DNA of 64,000 nt. Source: DATLFA01 sp039934635 (GTDB taxonomy: Bacteria; Actinomycetota; Acidimicrobiia; Acidimicrobiales; WLNW01). A program made the translations under genes and the position numbers. The stretch lies in NCBI GenBank assembly GCA_039934635.1, contig JBDTLT010000001.1, forward strand, positions 1 through 64,000, given 5' to 3'. The notes under the pieces are model-generated. The model saw nothing but the letters and a program-made list of their open reading frames with translations. It ran no database searches and was not told the DNA's origin. Shown in pieces: positions 34,458 through 42,597 of this stretch (its first letter is position 1; each line of letters starts with the position of its first letter).

Positions 34458-34653
34458 CCGGCCCAGTGGCCCGTCGCCCATTCAACGGTATGGGGTGATC
34501 AACGCGCGTCGATGTTCTTCGTGTGCTCGGGCTGAGGTGCGCTGTAGCACCAGGGCATTCTGGGGCAGCTGACCCTCGGGCCGTGATCCAAAGATGCAGC
34601 GTTTGCCCCGATGGGCTTGACTCTGCCGTCGCGTCACCTGGTTTGATGCTCGT

Positions 34654-35457
34654 ATGTTCGGAATCAGCACCGTCGCACGGCTCGGCGGGGTATCAGTGCG
34701 CACACTGCGCTACTACGACCAGATAGGACTGCTTCGACCGGCGTGGACTGACCCGAACAGCGGGTATCGCTGGTACGAACCCGATCAACTCCGACGACTT
34801 CACCGCATTGTTGCCCTGCGGGACTTGGGAGTACGCCTCGTCGAGGTGGCGCTCATCCTCGACGAGCCGGTCAGCGTGGAGGCTCTCCGCGGGATCCTGG
34901 TCCTGCGCCGTGCAGAGGCACATGACCGGCTCGCGGCAGAAGCCGAGCGTCTCGCCCGGGTCGAAGCCCGTCTGTCCCAACTGGAGGAACCGAGCATGAG
35001 TGACTACGACGTGGTCGTGAAGAACACCGAAGCGGAATGGGTTGTCGCAATCACCGAGACGGTGCCGTCGCCCTCCGGTATCGGGTCGGCGCACGCACGG
35101 CTCTGGCCGCGAGTGCACTTGGTCCTCGAAACTATGGGCGTTGATCTACAGCCACCCTCGATTGCCATTGAGCGCGGCGCGAATCCGATCGAGTTCACCG
35201 CTGCGATCCCGGTACCTGACGGCATGACCTACGTTGGTGACGATGCGCTGACGTTCGTGCTTCCTGGTCTCCAACGAGCGGCAACCACCGTGATGTACGG
35301 CGACGATTTCGACGGAGGTTTCGCGGCCCTGCGTGCGTGGATCGAGCAGGCCGGAGAGTTCGAAGCAGGCGAGTTTCGCGAGATCTACCTCGACTGCGAT
35401 GGACCGAGAGAGACGTGGGTCGTTGAACTGCAAGCCGCGCTCCAGAAACGCCAGTAG
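34654..35457 (+). CDS. MerR-family transcriptional regulator with GyrI-like effector domain
   Basis: 267 aa. Residues 1-75 are a MerR winged helix-turn-helix (GISTVARLGGVSVRTLRYYDQIGLLRPA, then SGYRWYEPDQLRRL), followed by a dimerising coiled coil (LRRAEAHDRLAAEAERLARVEARLSQLEE) and a C-terminal ligand-binding domain of the BmrR/GyrI type. Such regulators sense lipophilic or cationic ligands and untwist DNA at promoters with a 19-20 bp spacer. It stands alone between amidase and biotin synthase. Base composition here looks less GC-rich than the neighbours and the gene lies between two exact 12-bp direct repeats, so a recent arrival is possible. Confidence 0.9.
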   Translation: MFGISTVARLGGVSVRTLRYYDQIGLLRPAWTDPNSGYRWYEPDQLRRLHRIVALRDLGVRLVEVALILDEPVSVEALRGILVLRRAEAHDRLAAEAERLARVEARLSQLEEPSMSDYDVVVKNTEAEWVVAITETVPSPSGIGSAHARLWPRVHLVLETMGVDLQPPSIAIERGANPIEFTAAIPVPDGMTYVGDDALTFVLPGLQRAATTVMYGDDFDGGFAALRAWIEQAGEFEAGEFREIYLDCDGPRETWVVELQAALQKRQ

Positions 35458-35539
35458 ACCAATTCCTCATATCCACGGCTTGGTCCCGACTGCCCGTTCC
35501 GATTCGGCGCGTGCTCAGTAGGTCGTAGCACCCCGTCGT

Positions 35540-35551
35540 TTCGCCTGACAA
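35540..35551 (+). repeat. 12-bp direct repeat, right copy
   Basis: TTCGCCTGACAA, the exact partner of 34446-34457, lying just before the end of the convergent biotin synthase gene. Confidence 0.45.
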
Positions 35552-35556
35552 TCCGC

Positions 35557-36516
35557 CTAAGCGCTGTGGGTTGTCACGGCCGCGATGCGCGTATCGAGCC
35601 GGCCCAGCAGCTCGTGATCGTGTGAGTCGCCCGGGTTGGGTGTGGTCAACAACGTGTCGCCGAGGAAGATGCTGTTGGCTCCAGCATGCAGACACAACGC
35701 CTGCAGTTCGTCGTTCATCTCCGTGCGGCCCGCGGACAGGCGAACAACCGACGCCGGCATCACGATGCGCGCCGCCGCGATGGTGCGGACCAATTCGAAC
35801 GAATCGAGCGTGGCCGTGCCGAACAATGGTGTGCCTTCGACTTGCATCAACAAGTTGACGGGCACGCTCTCGGGATGCGGGTCGAGCCCCGCAAGTTGCG
35901 CGAGCAACCCGGCCCGTACGCGCCGGCTCTCGCCCATGCCCACGATGCCGCCACAGCACACTTTGATGCCCGCGTCGCGCACGCTCGCCAGTGTTTCGAG
36001 ACGATCGTCGTAGGTGCGCGTGGTGATGATCTCGCCGTAGAACTCGCGCGAGGTGTCGAGGTTGTGGTTGTAGTAGTCGAGCCCGGCGGCGGCGAGGCGC
36101 TGCGACTGAGAATCGGTGAGCATGCCCAGCGTCACGCACGTCTCGAGGCCGAGCGCGGCGACCGCTTGGATGCCGTCGGCCACTTGCTCGACTTGGCGGT
36201 CGCTCGGCGATCGCCACGCCGCGCCCATGCAGAATCGCGTCGCGCCGGCCGCTTTGGCCGCCTTGGCCGCGGACACGATCTCGTCGGTCGCCATGAGCCG
36301 TTGTGCATCGAGGCCAGTCGAGTACTTGGACGACTGGGGGCAGTACGCGCAGTCTTCGGGGCAGCCACCCGTCTTGATCGACAACAGCATGGCGCCTTCG
36401 ATCGCATGCGGATCGAAGTGCGCACGGTGCGTCGCCTGCGCGTGATGGAGGAGATCGTGGAAGGGCTGGGCGATGATCGACTCGATCTCGGCCGGGGTCC
36501 AGTCATGACGCAATTG
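35557..36516 (-). CDS. bioB: Biotin synthase (radical SAM)
   Basis: Converts dethiobiotin to biotin by sulfur insertion. The radical-SAM cluster motif CPEDCAYC and the following [50 protein letters not shown] and RLSAGR blocks match E. coli BioB closely and in order, including the auxiliary [2Fe-2S] ligands. GTG 36516 ([11 protein letters not shown] after the start) aligns with the E. coli N-terminus; GTG 36567 is an alternative. The frame stays open to 36672 but would overlap the divergent CoA-transferase. No other biotin gene is nearby; the biotin would serve the carboxylase at 47-51 kb among others. Confidence 0.94.
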   Translation of the reverse strand, partial: QLRHDWTPAEIESIIAQPFHDLLHHAQATHRAHFDPHAIEGAMLLSIKTGGCPEDCAYCPQSSKYSTGLDAQRLMATDEIVSAAKAAKAAGATRFCMGAAWRSPSDRQVEQVADGIQAVAALGLETCVTLGMLTDSQSQRLAAAGLDYYNHNLDTSREFYGEIITTRTYDDRLETLASVRDAGIKVCCGGIVGMGESRRVRAGLLAQLAGLDPHPESVPVNLLMQVEGTPLFGTATLDSFELVRTIAAARIVMPASVVRLSAGRTEMNDELQALCLHAGANSIFLGDTLLTTPNPGDSHDHELLGRLDTRIAAVTTHSA

Positions 36517-36625
36517 CACCGTGCAAGGCTGGCCGGTGAGAGGTGCCGTTGGCAACCCGACCGCCACGGGCGCCGCGGGATGTAAGGGAGCGCGGCGCGT
36601 TCGCCCCGGTTGGTAGCTTGATCCG

Positions 36626-37756
36626 GTGACCTCTGCACCGTTGTCCGGCGTCCGCGTCGTGGAGATCGGCAACTACATGAGCGTTCCGTTCGCAGGGATG
36701 ATGCTGGCCGACCTCGGTGCGGACGTGGTCAAGGTCGAGCCGCCGAAGGGCGACCCCTTCCGCCGATTCGGGCGGCCCCAGGGTGCGATGGCGGCGGTGT
36801 TCGTGAATGCCAACAGGGGCAAGAAAAGTGTCATGCTGGATTTGAAGCAGGCGACCGACCGAGATCGGTTGTGCGCGCTCTTGCGCAACTGCGATGTCGT
36901 GCTTTCGAACTGGCGACCCGGTGTCGCGGCACGCCTCGGCCTCGGCGACGACGCGCTGGCTGCGCTCAATCCGCGACTGATCCGTGTCTACGTGAGTGGG
37001 TACGGGTCAGACGGCCCCGACAGTGACAAGCCGTCGTACGACTCGGTGGTACAGGCGCGCTCGGGCCTCACGTGGGCCCAGGGCGGTGACGGCGAACCGG
37101 CACTCGCGGTCGGCTATCTGGTCGACAAGATGACCGCCACGATGGCAACGCAGGCGACGGTCGCCGCGTTGTACCGGCGCGGCATCAGTGGCGAGGGCGA
37201 CGCCATCGAAGTGCCGATGCTCGACGTGATGGCGTATTTGAACTTTCCGGAGATCTTCTCGACCCGCACGTTCGTCGACGACGAGCCGATCGACGCCCGC
37301 AACCGTCAGATGATGGCCAACCATCCGCTGCAAGCACTCGACGGATGGGTGCTGCTGTCACCGGTGAGCGCAGATCAGATCCGCAACGCGCTCGCCGCCG
37401 TCGGTCACCCGGAGTGGGCCGATGCCGTGCTGGCCGAGAAGGACGGCGTGGAGATGACCAAGCTGCTCATCGCCCGCATCGAATCGCAGACACGTTCGCT
37501 CACGGTTGCCGAATGTCTCGCTCGCTTCGACGATCACGATGTGCCGGTCGGCCAGTGTGTCGATCTCGACCAACATCTCGCCGACCCGCAGGTCGTGCAC
37601 AACGAGCTCTACGAGATCGTCGAGCATCCGCAGCTGGGTCGCATTCGTCAGGTGCGCTATCCGGCTCGGTCGCACCGTTGGGGCACGCTACGCGGCGGTG
37701 CAGTGGCGCCCCTTCTCGACGCCGACCGAAGCGAAGTACTCGGCCCTACCGATTGA
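36626..37756 (+). CDS. Class III CoA-transferase (CaiB/BaiF family), single unit
   Basis: 376 aa. Family start [34 protein letters not shown], then [12 protein letters not shown] and an Asp in [12 protein letters not shown] at the place of the catalytic Asp. GTG start. The gene overlaps the convergent luciferase-like gene by 11 bases at its 3' end and is divergent from bioB. Acts on an unidentified acid. Confidence 0.9.
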   Translation: MTSAPLSGVRVVEIGNYMSVPFAGMMLADLGADVVKVEPPKGDPFRRFGRPQGAMAAVFVNANRGKKSVMLDLKQATDRDRLCALLRNCDVVLSNWRPGVAARLGLGDDALAALNPRLIRVYVSGYGSDGPDSDKPSYDSVVQARSGLTWAQGGDGEPALAVGYLVDKMTATMATQATVAALYRRGISGEGDAIEVPMLDVMAYLNFPEIFSTRTFVDDEPIDARNRQMMANHPLQALDGWVLLSPVSADQIRNALAAVGHPEWADAVLAEKDGVEMTKLLIARIESQTRSLTVAECLARFDDHDVPVGQCVDLDQHLADPQVVHNELYEIVEHPQLGRIRQVRYPARSHRWGTLRGGAVAPLLDADRSEVLGPTD

Positions 37757-38729
37757 AGCGCGGTGCGACGAGTTCGGCGAAGCGGCGGTATTGCTCGATC
37801 ACGTCGGCGGTGTCCATCGTGGGATCGCCGGTCCAGAATCGCAATGCCAGATGCTCGACGCCCGCGGTCGCGTACTCCTGTATGTCCGCCGTGAGTTGAT
37901 CGGGCGTGCCGACGAAGTGCGCACGCTCGTCGGCCGCGAGTGGAAACGGCGGCGCGTAGTTGTAGTCGTCGGGGATATCGGGCAGATCGGCGTAGCTGAC
38001 TGGCGGGCGCAATTCGCTCGCGTCGAGAACGACTCGTGTCTCGGGGCAGGTGTACGAAAAAGTGAACGGACCGCGTCGGCCGAGTGCGGCGCGTTGCGCT
38101 TCGATATCGGCGCGACCGGTCGCATATTGCTCGGGACTGGGGAACAGCGGATGCCAACCATCGCCGCGGCGAGCGGCGCGCCGGCGGCCCGCAGGATGGT
38201 TGCCGCCGACGAAGATCGGGAACGGACTTTGCTGTGGCGGCGGGCCGGCATGCACGCGGTCGAACTGCACGAAGCGCCCGTTGTGCGACGCCGCGCCTTC
38301 GGTTTCCCAAAGGCTGCGCATCACGTCGATGTATTCGTCGGTTGCCGCGCCGCGGCCTTCGTAGGGCGCAGCGAGCGCGGCGAATTCGCCGCGGATGTAG
38401 CCCACACCGACGCCGAGCGTCAGCCGTCCGCCGCACAGTTGATCCGCGCTGGCGAGCAACTGTGAAAGCGCCACCGGGTGACGGTACGGCAGCACGAGCA
38501 CATCGGTGCCGAAACGTAAGCGCTCGGTGCGGGCGGCCCCGGCGATGCAACACGCCAGCGAGTCGAACCATCGCGGCGAGGAGACGTGGGCCGCGTAGTC
38601 GGGGATGACGATGTGATCGCCGAACCACGCAGTGTGATAGCCGAAGTGCTCGGCCGCCGCGATGAGTTCACGGATCTTTGCGGCGTCGCCGAAGGGACCG
38701 TACGACGGGATGACCACGCCGAATTGCAT
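37746..38729 (-). CDS. LLM-class (luciferase-like) flavin/F420-dependent oxidoreductase
   Basis: 327 aa. Visible family blocks: IRELIAAAEHFGYHTAWFGDHIVIP, RLRFGTDVLVLPYRHPVALSQLLASADQLCGGRLTLGVGVGY, and PFPIFVGGNHPAGRRRAARRGDGW. Of the F420-dependent branch by appearance, and of the same type as the pseudogene at 13.4-14.3 kb. ATG 38729 begins QFGVVIPSYGPFG; longer open frames upstream overlap the hydrolase remnant. Confidence 0.88.
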   Translation of the reverse strand: MQFGVVIPSYGPFGDAAKIRELIAAAEHFGYHTAWFGDHIVIPDYAAHVSSPRWFDSLACCIAGAARTERLRFGTDVLVLPYRHPVALSQLLASADQLCGGRLTLGVGVGYIRGEFAALAAPYEGRGAATDEYIDVMRSLWETEGAASHNGRFVQFDRVHAGPPPQQSPFPIFVGGNHPAGRRRAARRGDGWHPLFPSPEQYATGRADIEAQRAALGRRGPFTFSYTCPETRVVLDASELRPPVSYADLPDIPDDYNYAPPFPLAADERAHFVGTPDQLTADIQEYATAGVEHLALRFWTGDPTMDTADVIEQYRRFAELVAPRFNR

Positions 38730-38876
38730 CGGTTCTCGCTTCTCTCGATTGGCTCGCGTACCGTAGCCGCACCACGCCGCGCGTGACATCGAGCACGTTC
38801 CTTCCAGCAGGGCCGGCGGCGGCGCGATACTCCGTACTGGTTGAAGTGCAGGCGGGTCAGCGATGTTGGGGGACAG

Positions 38877-39191
38877 ATGACCTTGGATGCGGTGATCCAG
38901 GCAATGTGTGACGCGGCGCCGCCAGGTCCGCTGCCCGATCCGTCGCGCCCGGGCGTTCGTGATGCGTCGACGCGGGCAATGGACGAGGGGTTCTTGCGTA
39001 CCGGCGAGATGGGGCCCGAAGTCGCTCGTCTCGTCGAGTACAGCGTGCCCGTTGCCGATGGCGTGGTCGACGTGCGGGTGTACCGGCCATTCGGTGACGG
39101 CCCGTTTCCGGGGGTGTGGGAGCCCGCCCGGCGATGGGCGGCCGATGCCGATGCCGCTCTGGTGGCGGCGATCACTGCGGCGCGGCGCTGA
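38877..39191 (+). pseudogene. Truncated alpha/beta-hydrolase (N-terminal remnant)
   Basis: 104 aa. After a helical start it shows the strand pair EYSVPVADGVVDVRVYRPFGDGPFPGV that opens the lipase/esterase alpha/beta-hydrolase fold-3 family, which would normally continue into HGGGW. Instead it jumps to a short Ala-rich helix (ADADAALVAAITAARR) that looks like the family's C-terminal helix. The nucleophile GxSxG and the catalytic Asp/His are absent, so an internal deletion of some 200 residues is the likely cause. ATG 38877 is preceded by TTGGGGGAC. Confidence 0.6.
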
Positions 39192-39201
39192 TCGCGGAGC
39201 C

Positions 39202-40167
39202 ATGTACCGCCACAAAGCCGGGCCACGAGTACTGAACCGCATCGCGCCCGGCACCGAGCCCGGGGTGTACACGCGCATCGCCGTGACTGCCGTCGGCGCG
39301 ACGCTCGGTGGTCTCGTCACGGGCGTCGACCTCCGCGAGCCGCTCGACGACGAGACGTTTGCCGAGATCGATCAGGCATGGCGCGAGTACAAGGTGCTGT
39401 TGTTCCGGGAGCAGCACCTGACCGCACGACAACACGCAGAATTGCTGATGCGGTGGGGCGACTTGACCGACGACCAGTTGGCGCCGAGCGACAAGGACCC
39501 GATCGATTGCCTCGTCGAGTTCACTCGTGACGGCGCGACGCCGGGTCTCGAGAACGGTTGGCATGTCGACGGCACATTTCGTTTGCAGCCGACGGCAGGC
39601 ACGATGTTGCGGGCGATCGAAGTGCCCGCCCGCGGTGGCGACACGATGTTCGCGGACATGGCGGCGGCGTACGACAACCTGGCGCCCGAGGTGCAGCGAC
39701 AAGTCGACGGGTTGACGGCGACGCACGACTGGAGCATGGGCGCCTACGCGAACAAGTACGCCGATCAACTCGAGCACTTCCGCACCCTCTTGCCGCCGGT
39801 GGTGCATCCCGTCGTGTTGCACCATCCGACGACGGGGCGCAAGACGCTCTTCGTCAACCGGTTCTTCACCACGTGCATCAACGGCGTCTCATCCGAGGAG
39901 AGCGACGCCCTGCTCGACCACTTGTGCCGCCAAGCCGAGGTGCCGGAGTACCAATTGCGCTTTCACTGGGAGCCGGGATCGATCGCGTTTTGGGACAACA
40001 TCGCGATCCAGCACTACGGCGTCAACGACTACTTCCCGCAGCGGCGCACGATGGCACGCGCGACATTCTTCGGGTCGTCCGAACGGTGGCGGGCCCGAGC
40101 GGCCCTTGAGCGGATAGCCGGTGCACAGACGGCCTCGGCCGCGGTTGCATCAGGCGTCGGTGACTAG
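39202..40167 (+). CDS. TauD/TfdA-family 2-oxoglutarate- and Fe(II)-dependent dioxygenase
   Basis: 321 aa. N-terminal VGATLGGLVTGVDLREPLDDETFAEI is the family start; the iron-binding HxD is HVDG (about residue 119), the distal His is in IQHYGVNDY, and the arginine for 2-oxoglutarate is in RTMARATFFG. The last 25 residues (after SSERW) fall in a copy of the GGCCCGAGCGGCC repeat and look like read-through of it. The 3' end overlaps the convergent Ldh gene by 18 bases. Substrate unknown. Confidence 0.9.
   Translation: MYRHKAGPRVLNRIAPGTEPGVYTRIAVTAVGATLGGLVTGVDLREPLDDETFAEIDQAWREYKVLLFREQHLTARQHAELLMRWGDLTDDQLAPSDKDPIDCLVEFTRDGATPGLENGWHVDGTFRLQPTAGTMLRAIEVPARGGDTMFADMAAAYDNLAPEVQRQVDGLTATHDWSMGAYANKYADQLEHFRTLLPPVVHPVVLHHPTTGRKTLFVNRFFTTCINGVSSEESDALLDHLCRQAEVPEYQLRFHWEPGSIAFWDNIAIQHYGVNDYFPQRRTMARATFFGSSERWRARAALERIAGAQTASAAVASGVGD
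40092..40113 (+). repeat. GGCCCGAGCGGCC hairpin repeat, copy 4 (inside a coding region)
   Basis: Core 40092-40104 with stem GGGCC/GGCCC, the second GAGCGG 11 bases later. It is read as codons of the dioxygenase C-terminus (ARAALERIAG), the only copy that lies in a gene. Confidence 0.65.
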
Positions 40168-41301
40168 CGGCGCGACGGTGAGGTTCAATTCGCCGGCCAG
40201 TGCGAGCAGCGCGTCGAGTTGGGGCGCCGGTACGTCGACCGAGCCGCGCGCACGATGGGCCCGGCGAAGCTGCTGCGAACGCATCCCTGGATAGAGGATC
40301 TCGTCGAAGCCGTCGCGCCTCGGCGCGCCCGTGACCGTGTCGATGAACGCGTCGACCGCCCCGAGCGGATCGGCGACTCCGAACGCGAGCGGGTCGATAG
40401 CGATCAGCAACGTGCCCGCAACCGCGCCGTCAGCGGATGACCCGGGGGCAAGATCCCATGCCGGTGCTGTGTCGCTGAGCACGCTCGACAGGAGACCGAC
40501 GAGAAAGATCATCGCGTAGCCCTTGTGGCTGTTGCCGAGCGCAGTGAGCGTGCCGTCGCCGCGCGCTTCGGTCGGGCTCTGCGAGCGATCGATGCTGCGG
40601 AAGTCGCGTGGGTCGGTGGTGGCGGCACCGGTAGCGTCGAGCAGCGCGCCAGCCGGAATGGCCTCGCCCTGCTCGGCCGCGAGCAGGACGCCACTCGCCG
40701 ATGATTGCGTGAACGACATGTCGAGCACGACCGGATCGTGGCGCCGGGCGGGCACGCCGACGGCAAACGGGCCGTTGCCGAGCAGCGCGGTATAGCTACC
40801 CAACGGCGCGACGCACGGGCCCGTCTGCGTCATCACGAGGCCGATCATGCCCGCGTCGATCGCCATCGTGACGTACTGCGTCAAGAGCCCCGCGCCACCC
40901 CTCGCTGCCGCGAGACCGATGCCGTGCTCGCGAGCACTGTCGATGGCGAAGCGCATGCCGGCGCGACACACGAGGCGCCCGATGGCCTTGGGGCCACCGG
41001 TGACGAGACCCGACGCGCCGCGGGCCGCCACGACGTCGATCGCGGCACGCGCGTCTTGGCGGCCGGAACGAATCGAGCGCACCGTCGGTGGAACGTAGAT
41101 GACGCCGCGCGCGTGGTCGCCTTGCACCGTCTTGTCGATGGCGCCCTCGGTGAGGAACGCGGCATCGTCAGGCGCGACGCCGGCTGCTACATACGCGTCG
41201 ACGCACAGCGCAGTGAGTGCGGAGATCGACACCCGCGTGTAGTCGCCCTTCCAATCCCACCACTGCCCGTAGGTGCGTTCGCGATCAGCCGACTCGGTCA
41301 T
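40150..41301 (-). CDS. Ldh-family (malate/L-lactate/ureidoglycolate-type) dehydrogenase
   Basis: 383 aa of the Ldh_2 family, NAD(P)-dependent oxidoreductases for 2-hydroxyacids with an unusual fold, unrelated to classical LDH. The catalytic His is in GDHARGV, followed by GLVTGGPKAIGRLVCR, a Gly-rich APLGSYTALLGNGPFAVGVP block and the C-terminal ILYPG motif (FDEILYPGMRS). Overlaps the amidohydrolase gene upstream by 4 bases (ATGA) and the dioxygenase end by 18 bases. Oxidises a 2-hydroxy acid made in the pathway, or reduces a 2-oxo acid. Confidence 0.85.
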   Translation of the reverse strand: MTESADRERTYGQWWDWKGDYTRVSISALTALCVDAYVAAGVAPDDAAFLTEGAIDKTVQGDHARGVIYVPPTVRSIRSGRQDARAAIDVVAARGASGLVTGGPKAIGRLVCRAGMRFAIDSAREHGIGLAAARGGAGLLTQYVTMAIDAGMIGLVMTQTGPCVAPLGSYTALLGNGPFAVGVPARRHDPVVLDMSFTQSSASGVLLAAEQGEAIPAGALLDATGAATTDPRDFRSIDRSQSPTEARGDGTLTALGNSHKGYAMIFLVGLLSSVLSDTAPAWDLAPGSSADGAVAGTLLIAIDPLAFGVADPLGAVDAFIDTVTGAPRRDGFDEILYPGMRSQQLRRAHRARGSVDVPAPQLDALLALAGELNLTVAPLVTDA

Positions 41302-42464
41302 TTGATGTCGTAGAGGCGAGCCGGGTTGTCCCAGAAGATCTTGCGCAAGGTGTCGTCGTCGAGACGAGCATGCTCGTAGTCGAAGAACTTGTCGATGGCG
41401 TGGGGAAAGTCGGGGCTTTCGGGATGCGGGAAGTCACTGGCGGCCAACAGGCAATTGGAGAGACCGGCGTCGACGACTTGCCGAAAACCCGGGTCGCCTC
41501 CGTCGCCCGAGATGAAGCACTGATTTTCGAAGTACCACGATGGCGAATGCTCCGCGATCGGAAAGCCGCGGATCGCGACGGCTTCCCACTTTTCGTCGAG
41601 GAACGGCAACCACGTGGCCGCCCACCCGACCGACGATTCGGTGAAGACGACGCGCAGATCGGGATGGCGGGCACAAATCGCACCGGTGAACAACAGCGCG
41701 GCCATCATCTCGCCAAACCCGAACGATGTTGCGAGCCCTGCGTAGGGGATCGACGAGCCGGTGACATGCCGGAGCCCGACATGGCCGACGCTGCCGATGC
41801 GGTGTGGCACACATTCGTGGGTGCCGAGTGGAACGCCGAGCGCGGCGACCTCGGCCCAGAGATCGTCGTAGCACGGATGGTCGAGGGGGATGCCTTCGGT
41901 GGGCGGGTCGGGCAAGATGTACACGCTGCGAAAGCCGAGCTCGTTCACGCACCGCCGGGCTTCCGCGATCGCGAGGTCGACGTCTCGCAGGTCGAGTGCG
42001 CCGACGCCGTGGATGCGCCCGTTGCCGCCCGCGCAGAATTCGTGAAGCCAGCTGTTGTAGGCACGCTTGATCGCCGCGGCGACCCGTGCGTCGAGGTTCG
42101 GGTACGCGGTGATCGGTAGGCCGATCGTGGGGTAGACGAGCATGTGGTCGATGCCGGCCTCGTCCATGTAGTCGAGATACGACGCCGCGCTGTAGCCCGA
42201 CTCGATGTAGTGCGCGTAGGCCTCGGTGACCGTGAGCCGCTCACCACCCGGATTGGTGACGAACTTGACCTGATCCATGCGCATCCCACCGGCGCCCATC
42301 GTGTTGCCCGCGACTTCGAGTTGCGCGAAGTAGGGCCACGTCGGGCTGATACGCCGCGACTTGGGCATGAACGCGGCGAAGCGGCGATCCATGAACCGCT
42401 CCCAGAGATCGTCGGGTTCCATCACATGGGAATCGACGTCGATGATCTTGAGTCCGTTGAGCAC
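41298..42464 (-). CDS. Amidohydrolase_2 (ACMSD-like) metal-dependent hydrolase
   Basis: 388 aa. Starts LNGLKIIDVDSHVMEPDDLW; the C-terminal Asp block is AASDFPHPESPDFPHAID; mid-barrel His in GTHECVPHR. GTG 42464 was chosen because TTAGGGGTGG precedes it and the metal motif must lie near the N-terminus. Divergent from the fused CoA-transferase at 42598 and coupled to the Ldh-type dehydrogenase downstream. Confidence 0.88.
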   Translation of the reverse strand: MLNGLKIIDVDSHVMEPDDLWERFMDRRFAAFMPKSRRISPTWPYFAQLEVAGNTMGAGGMRMDQVKFVTNPGGERLTVTEAYAHYIESGYSAASYLDYMDEAGIDHMLVYPTIGLPITAYPNLDARVAAAIKRAYNSWLHEFCAGGNGRIHGVGALDLRDVDLAIAEARRCVNELGFRSVYILPDPPTEGIPLDHPCYDDLWAEVAALGVPLGTHECVPHRIGSVGHVGLRHVTGSSIPYAGLATSFGFGEMMAALLFTGAICARHPDLRVVFTESSVGWAATWLPFLDEKWEAVAIRGFPIAEHSPSWYFENQCFISGDGGDPGFRQVVDAGLSNCLLAASDFPHPESPDFPHAIDKFFDYEHARLDDDTLRKIFWDNPARLYDIK

Positions 42465-42474
42465 GACCACCCCT

Positions 42475-42501
42475 AACGTCCGCCCACAAACGTCCGCCCA
42501 C
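42475..42501 (+). repeat. Tandem 13-bp repeat in a divergent promoter region
   Basis: AACGTCCGCCCAC occurs at 42475-42487 and again, exactly, at 42489-42501 (period 14). It lies between the divergent amidohydrolase and fused CoA-transferase genes, so it could be a regulator site or a slippage product. Confidence 0.5.
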
Positions 42502-42597
42502 GTAATTGCGCGGCTGACGCTACCGCCTCGCGGGCGCCCGAGGGCCATCCGCTACCATCGGCCGCGGCGCATACGGAGCGTCACGGGGGTTGATGTC

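Noticed and set aside
36517..36672. BioB start at 36672
   Set aside because: The extra 52 residues are poor in family similarity and overlap the divergent CoA-transferase; GTG 36516 matches the known N-terminus.
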